In this document: in pieces, positions 17,689 to 25,536 of the stretch
Layout: each line of letters opens with the position of its first letter
Numbering within the stretch: position 1 is the first letter of the stretch
Source of the DNA: Nocardioides sp. zg-1230
GTDB taxonomy: Bacteria > Actinomycetota > Actinomycetes > Propionibacteriales > Nocardioidaceae
NCBI RefSeq assembly: GCF_013155335.1
Contig: NZ_JABJQZ010000004.1
Coordinates: 496,001-560,000 of the forward strand
Direction: 5' to 3'
DNA length: 64,000 nucleotides
Position numbers and translations under genes: made by a program
Notes under the pieces: model-generated
The model's input: the letters and a program-made list of their open reading frames with translations, nothing else
The model's database searches: none
Told to the model about the DNA's origin: nothing

Positions 17689-17699
17689 GTTCCACCTAC

Positions 17700-18134
17700 T
17701 CAGTAGTCGCCGAGCGACCGGCGGTCGCCATGGGCCGTGACGGCATAGATCACCAGGACGTTGACGGTGATCATGATGAGCGACCACAGGGGGTAGGCCG
17801 CCATGAAGACGAGGTTGGCGATCGAGCTCAGGACCGCGAGCACGATGGCCACGATCCGCGCCCACATCGCGCCACGGAGGAGCGCACCGCCCGCTGCGGC
17901 GACGAGGATCCCGAGGACCAGGTGGGTCCAGCCCCACGTGCTGTAGTCGACGGTCACGACGAGGTCGTTCTCGCCGACCAGGTAGTAGTCCTCGTCGAAG
18001 ATGCCGACGAGGCCGGCGATCGCGTGGAAGCACCCGAGGATGAACATCAGGGTGCTGGCGAACATGATCCAGCCCGACCAGCCGTCGTCCGAGTACGGGC
18101 GGTCCTGCTCCCTCACCGGGGTCGGTGTCGACAT
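17700..18134 (-). CDS. DUF7144-family four-helix membrane protein
   Basis: 144 aa. Four helices with phrases typical of this group: WSGWIMFASTLMFILGCFHAIAGLV, YSTWGWTHLVLGILVAAAG and a late VNVLVIYAVTAHGD. The gene at 32304-32738 is a clear paralogue of the same length (FASIMLVLIGGFHVLGGF, AGWGIAHMALG, LDVLVIYAVTVH). Function unknown. ATG 18134 with GGGAGG. First gene of a four-gene unit. Confidence 0.78.
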   Translation of the reverse strand: MSTPTPVREQDRPYSDDGWSGWIMFASTLMFILGCFHAIAGLVGIFDEDYYLVGENDLVVTVDYSTWGWTHLVLGILVAAAGGALLRGAMWARIVAIVLAVLSSIANLVFMAAYPLWSLIMITVNVLVIYAVTAHGDRRSLGDY

Positions 18135-18168
18135 CAGCGTGCCTCCCTGTCGTCGTGCTCGTGCTCCC

Positions 18169-18242
18169 AGCATGGAGACAGCGACGGGGCAGGGCCTCAC
18201 CCACCGAGGGTGACGCGAGGGACCCCGCTGGCAGCGCACCGT
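18169..18242. promoter_or_regulatory. Bidirectional island operator
   Basis: Arms CTCACCC (18196-18202) and GGGTGAC (18208-18214), spacer ACCGA. Minus side: CATGCT 18174-18169 (gap 21) for the DUF7144 unit. Plus side: CACCGT 18237-18242 (gap 22), and the ATG at 18249 starts 7 nt after it, predicting a leaderless mRNA. Confidence 0.7.
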
Positions 18243-18248
18243 GTCGTG

Positions 18249-18716
18249 ATGGTGCATCACGAGTCGGCCGAAGAGGCGCAGGCATTCGAGTACGACGTCC
18301 AGCTGACGTGTGAGCCGGACGAGTCGCTCCGTGAGCGCTATCCCCACATGAGGGTGCGGAGCACGGAGGCGCAGACCGCCCTGCGCCGGCGGGTGGAGAG
18401 TCCCGAGGAGCTGAACGCGTTGCTCGTCGAGATCAGCACCGTGGGCCTGACACTGACCGACGTCCACCGCGTCGCAGGCGCGGCGGATGCGCCGCGCGAG
18501 GCGGGGGTCTACGAGGTGCGGGTGGTCGGCGAGCTGGGAGGGCCCCTGCTGCGCTACCTCAAGTGCACGCACTACTCGGTGCAGAGGCAGACGATCGTGC
18601 GGCTCACCCTCGGTGCGGGAGAGCTCCACCGGTTCCTGCAGGCGTGCGCGGAGTCCGGTGCGCGTCTGGAACGCGTGCGACGCGTGGGCGCCCCGGTGCT
18701 GGCCGGCTCGCGCTAG
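18249..18716 (+). CDS. Tandem two-domain protein of an unrecognised ~60-aa family
   Basis: 155 aa from the leaderless ATG. It reads as two copies of one small domain: residues ~14-75 (YDVQL ... LNALLVEISTVGLTLTDVHRV) and ~86-145 (YEVRVVGEL ... LHRFLQACAESGARLERVRRV). The 74-aa protein at 23838-24062 is a single copy (YEIRAVGEV ... LHGLLAALSRGGFALVDVRRE). Strand-helix-strand ends suggest a ferredoxin/ACT-like fold, which is inference. Its stop shares a CTAG with the convergent regulator gene. Function unknown. Confidence 0.65.
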   Translation: MVHHESAEEAQAFEYDVQLTCEPDESLRERYPHMRVRSTEAQTALRRRVESPEELNALLVEISTVGLTLTDVHRVAGAADAPREAGVYEVRVVGELGGPLLRYLKCTHYSVQRQTIVRLTLGAGELHRFLQACAESGARLERVRRVGAPVLAGSR

Positions 18717-20137
18717 CAGAGGTCGAGCGCCCGCCCACGGCGTACGGCGTCCACCCGCCGGTTGACGCCCAGCTTGCCGAAGATGCCCTTGAGGTGGGTC
18801 TTGACCGTGTTGGTGGACACGTAGAGGGCCGCGGCGATCTCCTCGGTCGAGTTCATCTGCGCCAGCAGCTGGAGGACCTGGCCCTCGCGCTCGGTGAGCA
18901 GGGAGGGAGGCAGCTGGTCGCCGTCCACGCTGGCGGGCGCGGCGACGGCGACGGATGCCGGTCGCCAGGGCCCGTCGTCGTCACCGGGGCAGGTGGCCAG
19001 GAAGTCGCGGTGCCTGCGCAGCAGGCCGGTGTCGCGCTCGACGGCCCGGCGCAGCCACCCCCAGTCCCGCATCACCGCGCGGCGCATCCCCTCGCTCGTG
19101 GCCGAGCGGAGGGCTCGGTCGGCCAGCAGGCGTGCCCGTTGGTCCCGACGCTGGTCCTCGGCCATGCCCGCCTCGAGCAGCCACGCCTCGATCTGCAGGG
19201 CGAGGGGAGCGTGGTCGAGGTCGGTCACCGCCCGGCTGAGGACGGCCAGCGCCCCGCGCACGTCCCCGATCGTCCGCCGCGCCAGCGCCGCCATGACCAT
19301 CGCCTCGACGACCGCGTGTCGGGGAACGGGGGTGAGCAGCGCCATGGCCCGGTCCGGCTCTCCCGACGCGATCAACGCCTCGGCCCGCACGACCGTCAGC
19401 AGCTCGGCGAGCCAGTCCGTGGACCTGGCCGCCGGGACTGCCGGCTCGCGAGCGGCCAGGAGACGGATCGCGGCCTCGGGCGTCCCCAGGGCGATCGCCA
19501 GCTTCGCCTCGAGCAGCACGTGGCTCGTCGCCAGCCACGGGTCCCGCCCGCGCACGACGTCCTCCAGGGAGTCGAGGCGGAGCCGGGCACCAGGGAAGTC
19601 GGCCCGCTCGAGGGCTACCCATGCCTCGGCCAGGAGGGCGTGGGCGTGGCCGGAGCCTCCGTGGGGGTCGGGGGGACCGGTGCGCACCTGTTCGGCATGA
19701 CGTTCGGCCCGCCGGAGGTCGCCCTGCAGGGCCTCGACGTGGGCAAGTGGACCCACGAACCTGCTGCGCGTCTCGGCCGGGGCGCCGTCCGCCCCGCGGG
19801 AGAGCACGGCGGCCACCTCACCGCGGCCGGCGTCCTCGAGGCGCGTGGCGGTGAGGTGGGTCTTGAGGAGCTCGCTGAGCTCGGTGAGGCTGGACGGGAC
19901 CGCCACGGGCCCGGGGAGCGGGGCGTCGGCCGGTGCGTCGATCGTCCCAGGCGCGGGGATCACGCGGGGTTCGCCCCAGGTTCCGTCCGCCCGGATCTCG
20001 ACGAGGGCCCAGCCCCAGGTGGGCGGGCTCTGCTCGTGCACGCGTGCTCGCGGCTGCGGCACGGTGGGCGCCGCGACGTGCTGGGTTCGCGGGGGCCTGC
20101 GGAGGGGGGCGGGCCGGGCCGGAGGATGGTGTGACAT
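18713..20137 (-). CDS. LuxR-type regulator, MalT-like C-terminal half
   Basis: 474 aa. The C-terminus is a LuxR/NarL helix-turn-helix: LTEREGQVLQLLAQMNSTEE with recognition helix STNTVKTHLKGIFGKLGV. The middle (residues ~100-380) is Ala/Leu/Arg-rich and helical, like the TPR-type arm of MalT-family proteins. No P-loop ATPase is present, unlike the neighbour at 20251-22461, with which it shares a near-identical HTH style. ATG 20137 lies below a cluster of island half-sites. A prime candidate regulator of the island. Confidence 0.82.
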   Translation of the reverse strand: MSHHPPARPAPLRRPPRTQHVAAPTVPQPRARVHEQSPPTWGWALVEIRADGTWGEPRVIPAPGTIDAPADAPLPGPVAVPSSLTELSELLKTHLTATRLEDAGRGEVAAVLSRGADGAPAETRSRFVGPLAHVEALQGDLRRAERHAEQVRTGPPDPHGGSGHAHALLAEAWVALERADFPGARLRLDSLEDVVRGRDPWLATSHVLLEAKLAIALGTPEAAIRLLAAREPAVPAARSTDWLAELLTVVRAEALIASGEPDRAMALLTPVPRHAVVEAMVMAALARRTIGDVRGALAVLSRAVTDLDHAPLALQIEAWLLEAGMAEDQRRDQRARLLADRALRSATSEGMRRAVMRDWGWLRRAVERDTGLLRRHRDFLATCPGDDDGPWRPASVAVAAPASVDGDQLPPSLLTEREGQVLQLLAQMNSTEEIAAALYVSTNTVKTHLKGIFGKLGVNRRVDAVRRGRALDLC

Positions 20138-20152
20138 GTCGGGACCACCTGT

Positions 20153-20178
20153 TCACATGACAGAAACGTCACATGACA
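20153..20178. promoter_or_regulatory. Direct repeat TCACATGACA x2
   Basis: Identical 10-bp repeats at 20153-20162 and 20169-20178, 16 bp start to start, immediately upstream of the regulator at 20137. A possible binding site for a second, direct-repeat-reading regulator. Confidence 0.5.
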
Positions 20179-20182
20179 TTGA

Positions 20183-20236
20183 GGCACCCCGCAGGGTGAG
20201 GCGGGATCACCCATCGCGTGATCTCACCCGGGTGAG
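20183..20236. promoter_or_regulatory. Composite cluster of island operator arms between two LuxR genes
   Basis: Three inverted repeats overlap here: GGCACCC-N4-GGGTGAG (20183-20200), ATCACCC-N3-GCGTGAT (20206-20222) and CTCACCC/GGGTGAG with no spacer (20223-20236). None keeps the 5-nt spacer or the usual 21-22-nt gap to a -10; CAATGT (gap 24 on the minus strand) is the nearest. Different geometry may mean autoregulation. Confidence 0.55.
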
Positions 20237-20250
20237 GCTGGGCATCACAC

Positions 20251-22461
20251 CTAGATCAGCGACCGGCGGCGCGCCAGGCTCACCGCTTCGGTCCTCGAGT
20301 GTGCGCCGAGCTTGCGGTAGGCCGCCCGCGCATGCGTCTTGACGGTGTTCGGGGACAGGTAGAGCGCGCCGGCGATCTCGTGGAGGCTCAGCGAACCCTG
20401 CAGCATCCGGAGGACGTCGACCTCGCGGTCGGTGAGAGGCTCGCCGGCCAGCTCGGTCGCGGCGTCGGCCTGGATCAGGTGTCGTACGGCGTCAGCCCGC
20501 GCGTGCATGGCCGTCATCCCCTCGCCGAAGCGGCTCATCCGATGGGTGAGCTCGGTCAGCAGGTCGCGCGCGAGGGCGGTGTGTCCCAGCCGGGCTGCAA
20601 TGCGGGCGCTGATCAGGAGGTGGTGGATCGGTCCCCACACCGCCTGCGCGTTGTCGAGGCGGCGGGTCGCGAGACCGAGCTCCAGCGTGCGCATGGCCTC
20701 GTCGGACTTCCCCGCATCGGCCTGGGCCAGCGCGAGCGCGACGTAGGCCCACGAGGCCTGGGGAGTGGTTCCCAGTCCTCGGCTGTCGAGCACGTTGATC
20801 GCTCGCTCCGCCCACTCGCGTCCCCGTGCGGTGTTGCCGCGCTCGCACTCCGCGAAGCAGGCGAGCGACAGCGCCAGGATGCGGAGCAGGCCGGGCGCGC
20901 CGTCGCCCCGGATCGCTGCCTGGAGGTGCGGGACGGCCTGGTCGAGCTCGCCCTGCAGGTAGTGGGCGTGGCCGAGCGTGGCCTGGGCGATGACGTACTG
21001 GGCCGACCGGCCGTTCGTCTCGAGCTCCGCCGCACGTCGCGCCGCGGCCATCATGTCGAGGGGCCCACCGAAGCCGAAGAGGGCACGCATCTGGGCCGTG
21101 GCGGACTCGATCGAGCGGGAGCCGTCCGGCAACGGACCGTAGTCCTCCAGGCCCTCGAGGGCGTGCAGGTGCCCCGCCATCGTCTGCTCGTCACCGACGA
21201 GGCCCGCCAGCCAGGCCGCCGTCGCCTGCGCCGGCGGACCGCCGTCGCCGAGACCGACGTCCTCGAGCCACCCCTGGACAGTGGCGCCCTGACCCGCGTC
21301 CATGAAGCGCAACCAGTTGGCCTGGACGAGCTCGGCCGCGTCCTGCCTCCTTCCCGCGGCGAGCAGGTGCGTGATCGCCTCCGGGACGAGGCTCCGCGCG
21401 GAGAACCACTCGGCAGCCCGGGCGTGGAGGCCCTCGAGGTGCTCGGGCTGTCGCGCCAGCTCCAGCTCGCTCCGGGCGACGGCTGCGAAGAGCTGGTGGA
21501 ACCGGAACCACCTGCGCTCCCCGTCCAGTGGCACCAGGAACAGGTTCCCGCGCTCGAGGTCGTGGAGGATCGTGGTGCTGTCGCTGCGTCCCAGCGCGTG
21601 ATCGCACAGGGAGGCCGAGAACCGCTCGAGCACGGAGGCCTCCAGGATGAAGTCCCGCAACCGCTCCGGCTGCCGGCTGAGCACCTCCTCCGTGAGGTAG
21701 TCACCGATGAACCGGTTGCTCCCGCTGAAGCGGTGCACGAACTCGTCGGTATCAGGCCGGCCGGCCAGCGAGAGCGCGGCCAGGTAGAGGGCCGCCGGCC
21801 AGCCCTCCGTCCGCTCGACCAGCTCCGCGAGGGTGGGGTCGGACAGCGCCACGCCCGTGCGGTCGAACATCTCGCGCGCCTCTGGGACCGTGAAGGCGAG
21901 ATCGTCGGCCCGGAGCTCAGCCAGGTCGCGGGACACGCGCAGTCGACCCAGCCTGAGTCCGGGGTCGGACCGGCTGATGATCACCAGGTGCACGTTGTCC
22001 GGCAGGCTCTGCACGAGCAGCTCGACCTCCTCGTGGCGTGCCGGCGACCGGACGACGTGGAAGTCGTCGAGGACGAGCACCAGCTCCTCCGGCATGGCTC
22101 CGAGGGCCGCGACGATGGTCGTCAGCAGGGTCTGGGGGGCCTCGGCCAGCCGGCCGAGCACCCGCCCGGCTTCGGCGGCCGGCAGCGCGCACCCCGCCCG
22201 TTCGAGCGCCGCGGCCACGTGGCTCCAGAGCCGCACGGGGTCGTCGTCCCCTGCGTCGAGGGAGACCCAGGCGGAGGCGGGGCACTGCTCCGTGAGGAGT
22301 GCCTGGGCGACGACGGTGGTCTTGCCGTACCCGGCGGGGGCGGCCACCAGGGTGACAGGGTGGCGGATCGCGTGGAGCATGGCGTCCAGCAGACGCGGCC
22401 GGTCGACCCAGCTCGCGCGCGCCGACGGGGCATGGAGCTTGGCCTCCGACAGGTGGCTCAT
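20251..22461 (-). CDS. LAL-type (MalT-like) ATP-binding LuxR regulator
   Basis: 736 aa from ATG 22461; a GTG at 22503 is possible. N-terminal P-loop APAGYGKTT (residues 41-49), Walker B LVLVLDDFHVV, a winged-helix/TPR-type middle region, and a C-terminal LuxR HTH: LTDREVDVLRML with recognition helix SPNTVKTHARAAYRKLGA. LAL regulators are ATP-dependent activators switched by a small ligand or partner protein. Location inside the island, next to a truncated relative and a cluster of operator arms, suggests it may activate the regulon. Ligand unknown. Confidence 0.88.
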   Translation of the reverse strand: MSHLSEAKLHAPSARASWVDRPRLLDAMLHAIRHPVTLVAAPAGYGKTTVVAQALLTEQCPASAWVSLDAGDDDPVRLWSHVAAALERAGCALPAAEAGRVLGRLAEAPQTLLTTIVAALGAMPEELVLVLDDFHVVRSPARHEEVELLVQSLPDNVHLVIISRSDPGLRLGRLRVSRDLAELRADDLAFTVPEAREMFDRTGVALSDPTLAELVERTEGWPAALYLAALSLAGRPDTDEFVHRFSGSNRFIGDYLTEEVLSRQPERLRDFILEASVLERFSASLCDHALGRSDSTTILHDLERGNLFLVPLDGERRWFRFHQLFAAVARSELELARQPEHLEGLHARAAEWFSARSLVPEAITHLLAAGRRQDAAELVQANWLRFMDAGQGATVQGWLEDVGLGDGGPPAQATAAWLAGLVGDEQTMAGHLHALEGLEDYGPLPDGSRSIESATAQMRALFGFGGPLDMMAAARRAAELETNGRSAQYVIAQATLGHAHYLQGELDQAVPHLQAAIRGDGAPGLLRILALSLACFAECERGNTARGREWAERAINVLDSRGLGTTPQASWAYVALALAQADAGKSDEAMRTLELGLATRRLDNAQAVWGPIHHLLISARIAARLGHTALARDLLTELTHRMSRFGEGMTAMHARADAVRHLIQADAATELAGEPLTDREVDVLRMLQGSLSLHEIAGALYLSPNTVKTHARAAYRKLGAHSRTEAVSLARRRSLI

Positions 22462-22479
22462 CGAGGGGAGGGCAGCACC

Positions 22480-23841
22480 ATGGGGAAGCGAATCCGGCCT
22501 CACAGGGTTCACCAGTCGGCCTCCCGTCCGCCCGTGTACGAGTCGGAGCATACGCCGCTCGACCGCCGGCCGTCGGGACCCGGGACCGATGCCCGCCCGG
22601 GGTTCACGTTGGCGGCCGCCTGCGTGGGGAACGCCGTGGAGTGGTACGACTTCGCGATCTACGGGGCGCTGGGCGTGGTGCTTGCCCAGCTGTTCCTGCC
22701 CGCCAGTGACCCGGACACGGTCCTCCTCGCGGCCTTCGCCCTGTACGCCACGGCCTTCCTGGTCCGTCCGTTGGGAGCGGTCGTCTTCGGGAGGCGGGCG
22801 GACGCGAGGGGACGCAGGGGAGTGTTCACCAGCACGCTGTTGCTCATGAGCCTGGCCACGGCGGCCGTGGGGTTGCTGCCCGTGTACGCCGCGATCGGCC
22901 TCGTGGCGCCCGTGGCGCTCCTGGTGCTGCGCGGGACGCAGGGGCTTGCAGCCGGCGGTGAGCTCGGACTGGCCGCCGTCTTCATCGTCGAGTCGGCCCC
23001 CGCGGGTCGCCGCGGGGCGTTCGCCGCGTGGCACACCGCCACCCTGGCCCTCGGCCTCGCCGCCGGTCTGGGTGTCGGTGGGCTGGTCCAGCTGCTCCCC
23101 GACGACCAGGTGACGGCCGGCTGGTGGCGGGCGCCGTTCCTGCTCGCGCTTCCCCTGGGCATGGTGGGCGTCCTCCTCCGCCGACGGGGGCTGGAGTCGC
23201 CCCTGTTCCTGCACGCCCGGAGCACGGCCGCGCGGCAGCCCGCTCCCGTCCGGGTCGTGTGGTCGGACCACCGCCGAGGTGCCCTCACCGGGTTCGCCGT
23301 GATCGCGGCCGGCTCGCTGGCCTTCAACATGTTCTTCGTCTACCTGCCCAACCACCTGGTGGCGACCCGCGACTGGGCTGCCCCCGAAGCCCTGCTCGCC
23401 TCGGTCATCGGTCTGGCGGCCGCCGCTGTGTCGGCGCTCGTCCTCGGTCGGCTCTCCGATCGACTCGGGCGTCGTCCGGTCGTCATGGGCTCACTCGTGG
23501 GGCTGGTCGTGGGGTCCGGACCGGTGATGGCGCTGGCCCACACCGACGCCCTACCCGCCATCGTGCTCGCCGAGGTCCTGGTGGGGGTCGCCGTCGGTGG
23601 TGTGCTGTCGGTCTCGCTGCTGGCCGAGATGTTCCCCACCGCCGTTCGCGCCACCGGCCTGGGGCTCACCGCCGGGATGGCCACGGCCCTGGTCGGGGGC
23701 ACCGCCCCGCTGGTGGGGCAGGTGGTCGAGACGGCGACCGGGCACGACTTCGCTCCTGCGGCGTACGTCGCCGGCGTCGCCGTCGTGGCGCTCGCGGCCC
23801 TGCGGGCGTGGCCGGAGACCGCCTTCGGCGACCTTCCCTAG
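22480..23841 (+). CDS. MFS transporter, metabolite:H+ symporter (MHS/ProP-like) type
   Basis: 453 aa. NAVEWYDFAIYG is the MHS-family signature; RPLGAVVFGRRADARGRR and GRLSDRLGRRP are the MFS loop motifs; RGTQGLAAGGELG follows. ATG 22480 with GGGAGG 8 nt upstream; longer in-frame extension lies in the antisense of the regulator and is rejected. Relatives import proline, betaine, citrate, shikimate or ketoglutarate. It lacks an island operator. Its TAG shares CTAG with the convergent 74-aa gene. Confidence 0.85.
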   Translation: MGKRIRPHRVHQSASRPPVYESEHTPLDRRPSGPGTDARPGFTLAAACVGNAVEWYDFAIYGALGVVLAQLFLPASDPDTVLLAAFALYATAFLVRPLGAVVFGRRADARGRRGVFTSTLLLMSLATAAVGLLPVYAAIGLVAPVALLVLRGTQGLAAGGELGLAAVFIVESAPAGRRGAFAAWHTATLALGLAAGLGVGGLVQLLPDDQVTAGWWRAPFLLALPLGMVGVLLRRRGLESPLFLHARSTAARQPAPVRVVWSDHRRGALTGFAVIAAGSLAFNMFFVYLPNHLVATRDWAAPEALLASVIGLAAAAVSALVLGRLSDRLGRRPVVMGSLVGLVVGSGPVMALAHTDALPAIVLAEVLVGVAVGGVLSVSLLAEMFPTAVRATGLGLTAGMATALVGGTAPLVGQVVETATGHDFAPAAYVAGVAVVALAALRAWPETAFGDLP

Positions 23842-24062
23842 TCGTTCTCGGGGGCCACGGGCGGCTCGCGGCGGACGTCGACCAGGGCGAAGCCCCCGCG
23901 ACTGAGCGCGGCCAGCAGCCCGTGGAGCTCCGCCTCGTCCCCGAGCACCACGTGGATCGTGGATCCGCCGGGGTCCTTCGAGACGGTCGCGCCCTCGAAG
24001 TCGTCCAGGAGATCGGGCGGCACCTCGCCGACAGCGCGGATCTCGTAGACCGATCTCGACAT
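23838..24062 (-). CDS. 74-aa single-domain protein, same family as 18249-18716
   Basis: One copy of the small domain that is doubled at 18249: YEIRAVGEVPPDLLDDFEG, a middle strand STIHVVLGDEAEL, helix HGLLAALSRGG and strand FALVDVRRE. Start ATG 24062 fits both the domain and the promoter. Below a bidirectional island operator. Function unknown; could bind a ligand or partner as an ACT-like module (inference). Confidence 0.65.
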   Translation of the reverse strand: MSRSVYEIRAVGEVPPDLLDDFEGATVSKDPGGSTIHVVLGDEAELHGLLAALSRGGFALVDVRREPPVAPEND

Positions 24063-24102
24063 GGCGCCCTCGATTCGTGGAGGTGGGGAACCGAATGGCC
24101 CC

Positions 24103-24176
24103 ACCATGCCCACCCGGGTGCGCGGCCGCGTCACCCTCGGCGGGTGACGCCGACCGCCCGCGGTCCGTCGCACGGT
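24103..24176. promoter_or_regulatory. Bidirectional island operator with 9-bp arms
   Basis: The most symmetrical site: GCGTCACCC (24128-24136), spacer TCGGC, GGGTGACGC (24142-24150). Minus side: CATGGT 24108-24103 (gap 21). Plus side: CACGGT 24171-24176 (gap 22); the ATG at 24182 begins 6 nt later, so that mRNA should be leaderless. Confidence 0.75.
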
Positions 24177-24181
24177 GGGGC

Positions 24182-25528
24182 ATGCCCGGTTCACAGACCT
24201 ATGACACTCCGGAAGAGGCGGCTCAGGAGATCGAGCGCCTGCGCGCGGAGCTGGCGCGGTTGAGGAGCGCGCCGCCCGCGGCGCAGCCACCGGCCACGAC
24301 CGAGCGCCGGGGCTGGTGGCGCCCGGTGGTCGCGGGTGTGCTGGTCGTGCTGGCCGCGCTGATCGCACCGCTGTCGGTCCTGGCCACGTGGTCCAACGGT
24401 CAGCTCCAGGACACCGACCGCTACCTCGCGACGGTGGGTCCGCTGGCCGAGGACCCTGCGGTCCAGGAGGCGATCGCGGCTCGCATCGAGCAGGTGATCT
24501 TCTCCTACCTCGACATCGACACTGCGGTCGACGAGGTCGTCGTCGCCCTCGAGGGCCAGGGCCTGCCGGACCGGGCCGCCGCGACACTGGGGTCGCTGTC
24601 CGGACCCCTCGCGACGGGCATCCGGGGCTTCGTCGAGGACCGCATCCTGGCCCTCGTGCAGTCCGACGTCTTCGAGCAGGCCTGGGTCGAGGCGAACCGC
24701 ACGGCCCACACCGAGCTGGTCGCCGCGCTGAACGGTGAGACGGAGGGGGCGGTCGTCATCGACCGGGGCGAGGTCAGCGTGAACCTCGCGACGCTCATCA
24801 ACACCGTCAAGGGCCAGCTGGTCGAGGCCGGGCTGGGGATCGCGGAGCGGATCCCCGAGGTCGACGCCTCCTTCGCCATCGTGCAGTCCGACGACCTGGC
24901 CACCGTGCAGAACCTGCTCGCGGTGCTCGACGACCTCAGCACGTGGCTGCCCGTGATCGGTCTGGCCCTGATCGGGATCGCGGTCGCGATCGCCCGCGAC
25001 CGCCGCCGGATGCTCCTGGTCGCGGGCCTGGCCGTGGCCGCGTCGATGCTGCTGCTCGGAGCCACCCTCAACGTCATCCGGCCCTACTACCTCGACGCCC
25101 TGCCCGCGAGCAGCTCGGCGGCGGCCGCCGGTGCGGTCTACGACCAGGTCGTCTCCTTCATCCGGCTGGCCCTGCGCGGTGTGCTGGTGGTCGCGCTGAC
25201 GGTGACCGTCGTGGCATGGCTGAGCTCGACGCACGGGTCCGGAGCCACCGCGCGCTCGGCGTTGACGCGGGGGGTGGACGGACTCCGCCGGGGTCGGTCC
25301 CGAGCCGGGATGGACACGGGCCGCCTGGGCGTCGCACTGGCGACCTACCGGACACCGGTCCGGGCGACCGTGGTCGCGGTGGCTGCGCTCCTCTACCTCG
25401 CGCAGGACCACCCCACGGGTGGGACCGCGCTGGCGTTCGTGCTGGTGGCCGCGCTCGTGCTGCTCGTCCTCGAGATGCTGGCCGCACGCCCCGAGCCGGC
25501 CCCGGCCGTGCCACCGGCGCAGGAGTAG
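24182..25528 (+). CDS. Coiled-coil and multi-helix membrane protein of unknown function
   Basis: 448 aa. N-terminal short coiled coil (AAQEIERLRAELARLRS), a first helix at ~44-65, a large extracytoplasmic region (~70-255) starting with LQDTDRYLATVGPLAEDPAVQEAI, then helices near 260-300, 325-350 and two at the C-terminus (~385-435). The DTDRY...PLA..PAVQ phrase recurs in uncharacterised actinobacterial membrane proteins. Predicted leaderless start; shares an operator with the 74-aa gene. No enzyme motif seen. Confidence 0.7.
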   Translation: MPGSQTYDTPEEAAQEIERLRAELARLRSAPPAAQPPATTERRGWWRPVVAGVLVVLAALIAPLSVLATWSNGQLQDTDRYLATVGPLAEDPAVQEAIAARIEQVIFSYLDIDTAVDEVVVALEGQGLPDRAAATLGSLSGPLATGIRGFVEDRILALVQSDVFEQAWVEANRTAHTELVAALNGETEGAVVIDRGEVSVNLATLINTVKGQLVEAGLGIAERIPEVDASFAIVQSDDLATVQNLLAVLDDLSTWLPVIGLALIGIAVAIARDRRRMLLVAGLAVAASMLLLGATLNVIRPYYLDALPASSSAAAAGAVYDQVVSFIRLALRGVLVVALTVTVVAWLSSTHGSGATARSALTRGVDGLRRGRSRAGMDTGRLGVALATYRTPVRATVVAVAALLYLAQDHPTGGTALAFVLVAALVLLVLEMLAARPEPAPAVPPAQE

Positions 25529-25536
25529 GCGGGCGG

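Noticed and set aside
20299..22479. Long N-terminal extension of the MHS transporter
   Set aside because: It runs antisense to the LAL regulator; the transporter has its own ATG with a good ribosome site at 22480.
22499..22524. Island operator upstream of the LAL gene on the minus strand
   Set aside because: Arms GACTGGT/CTGTGAG are poor and the nearest CATGGT is only 16 nt away.
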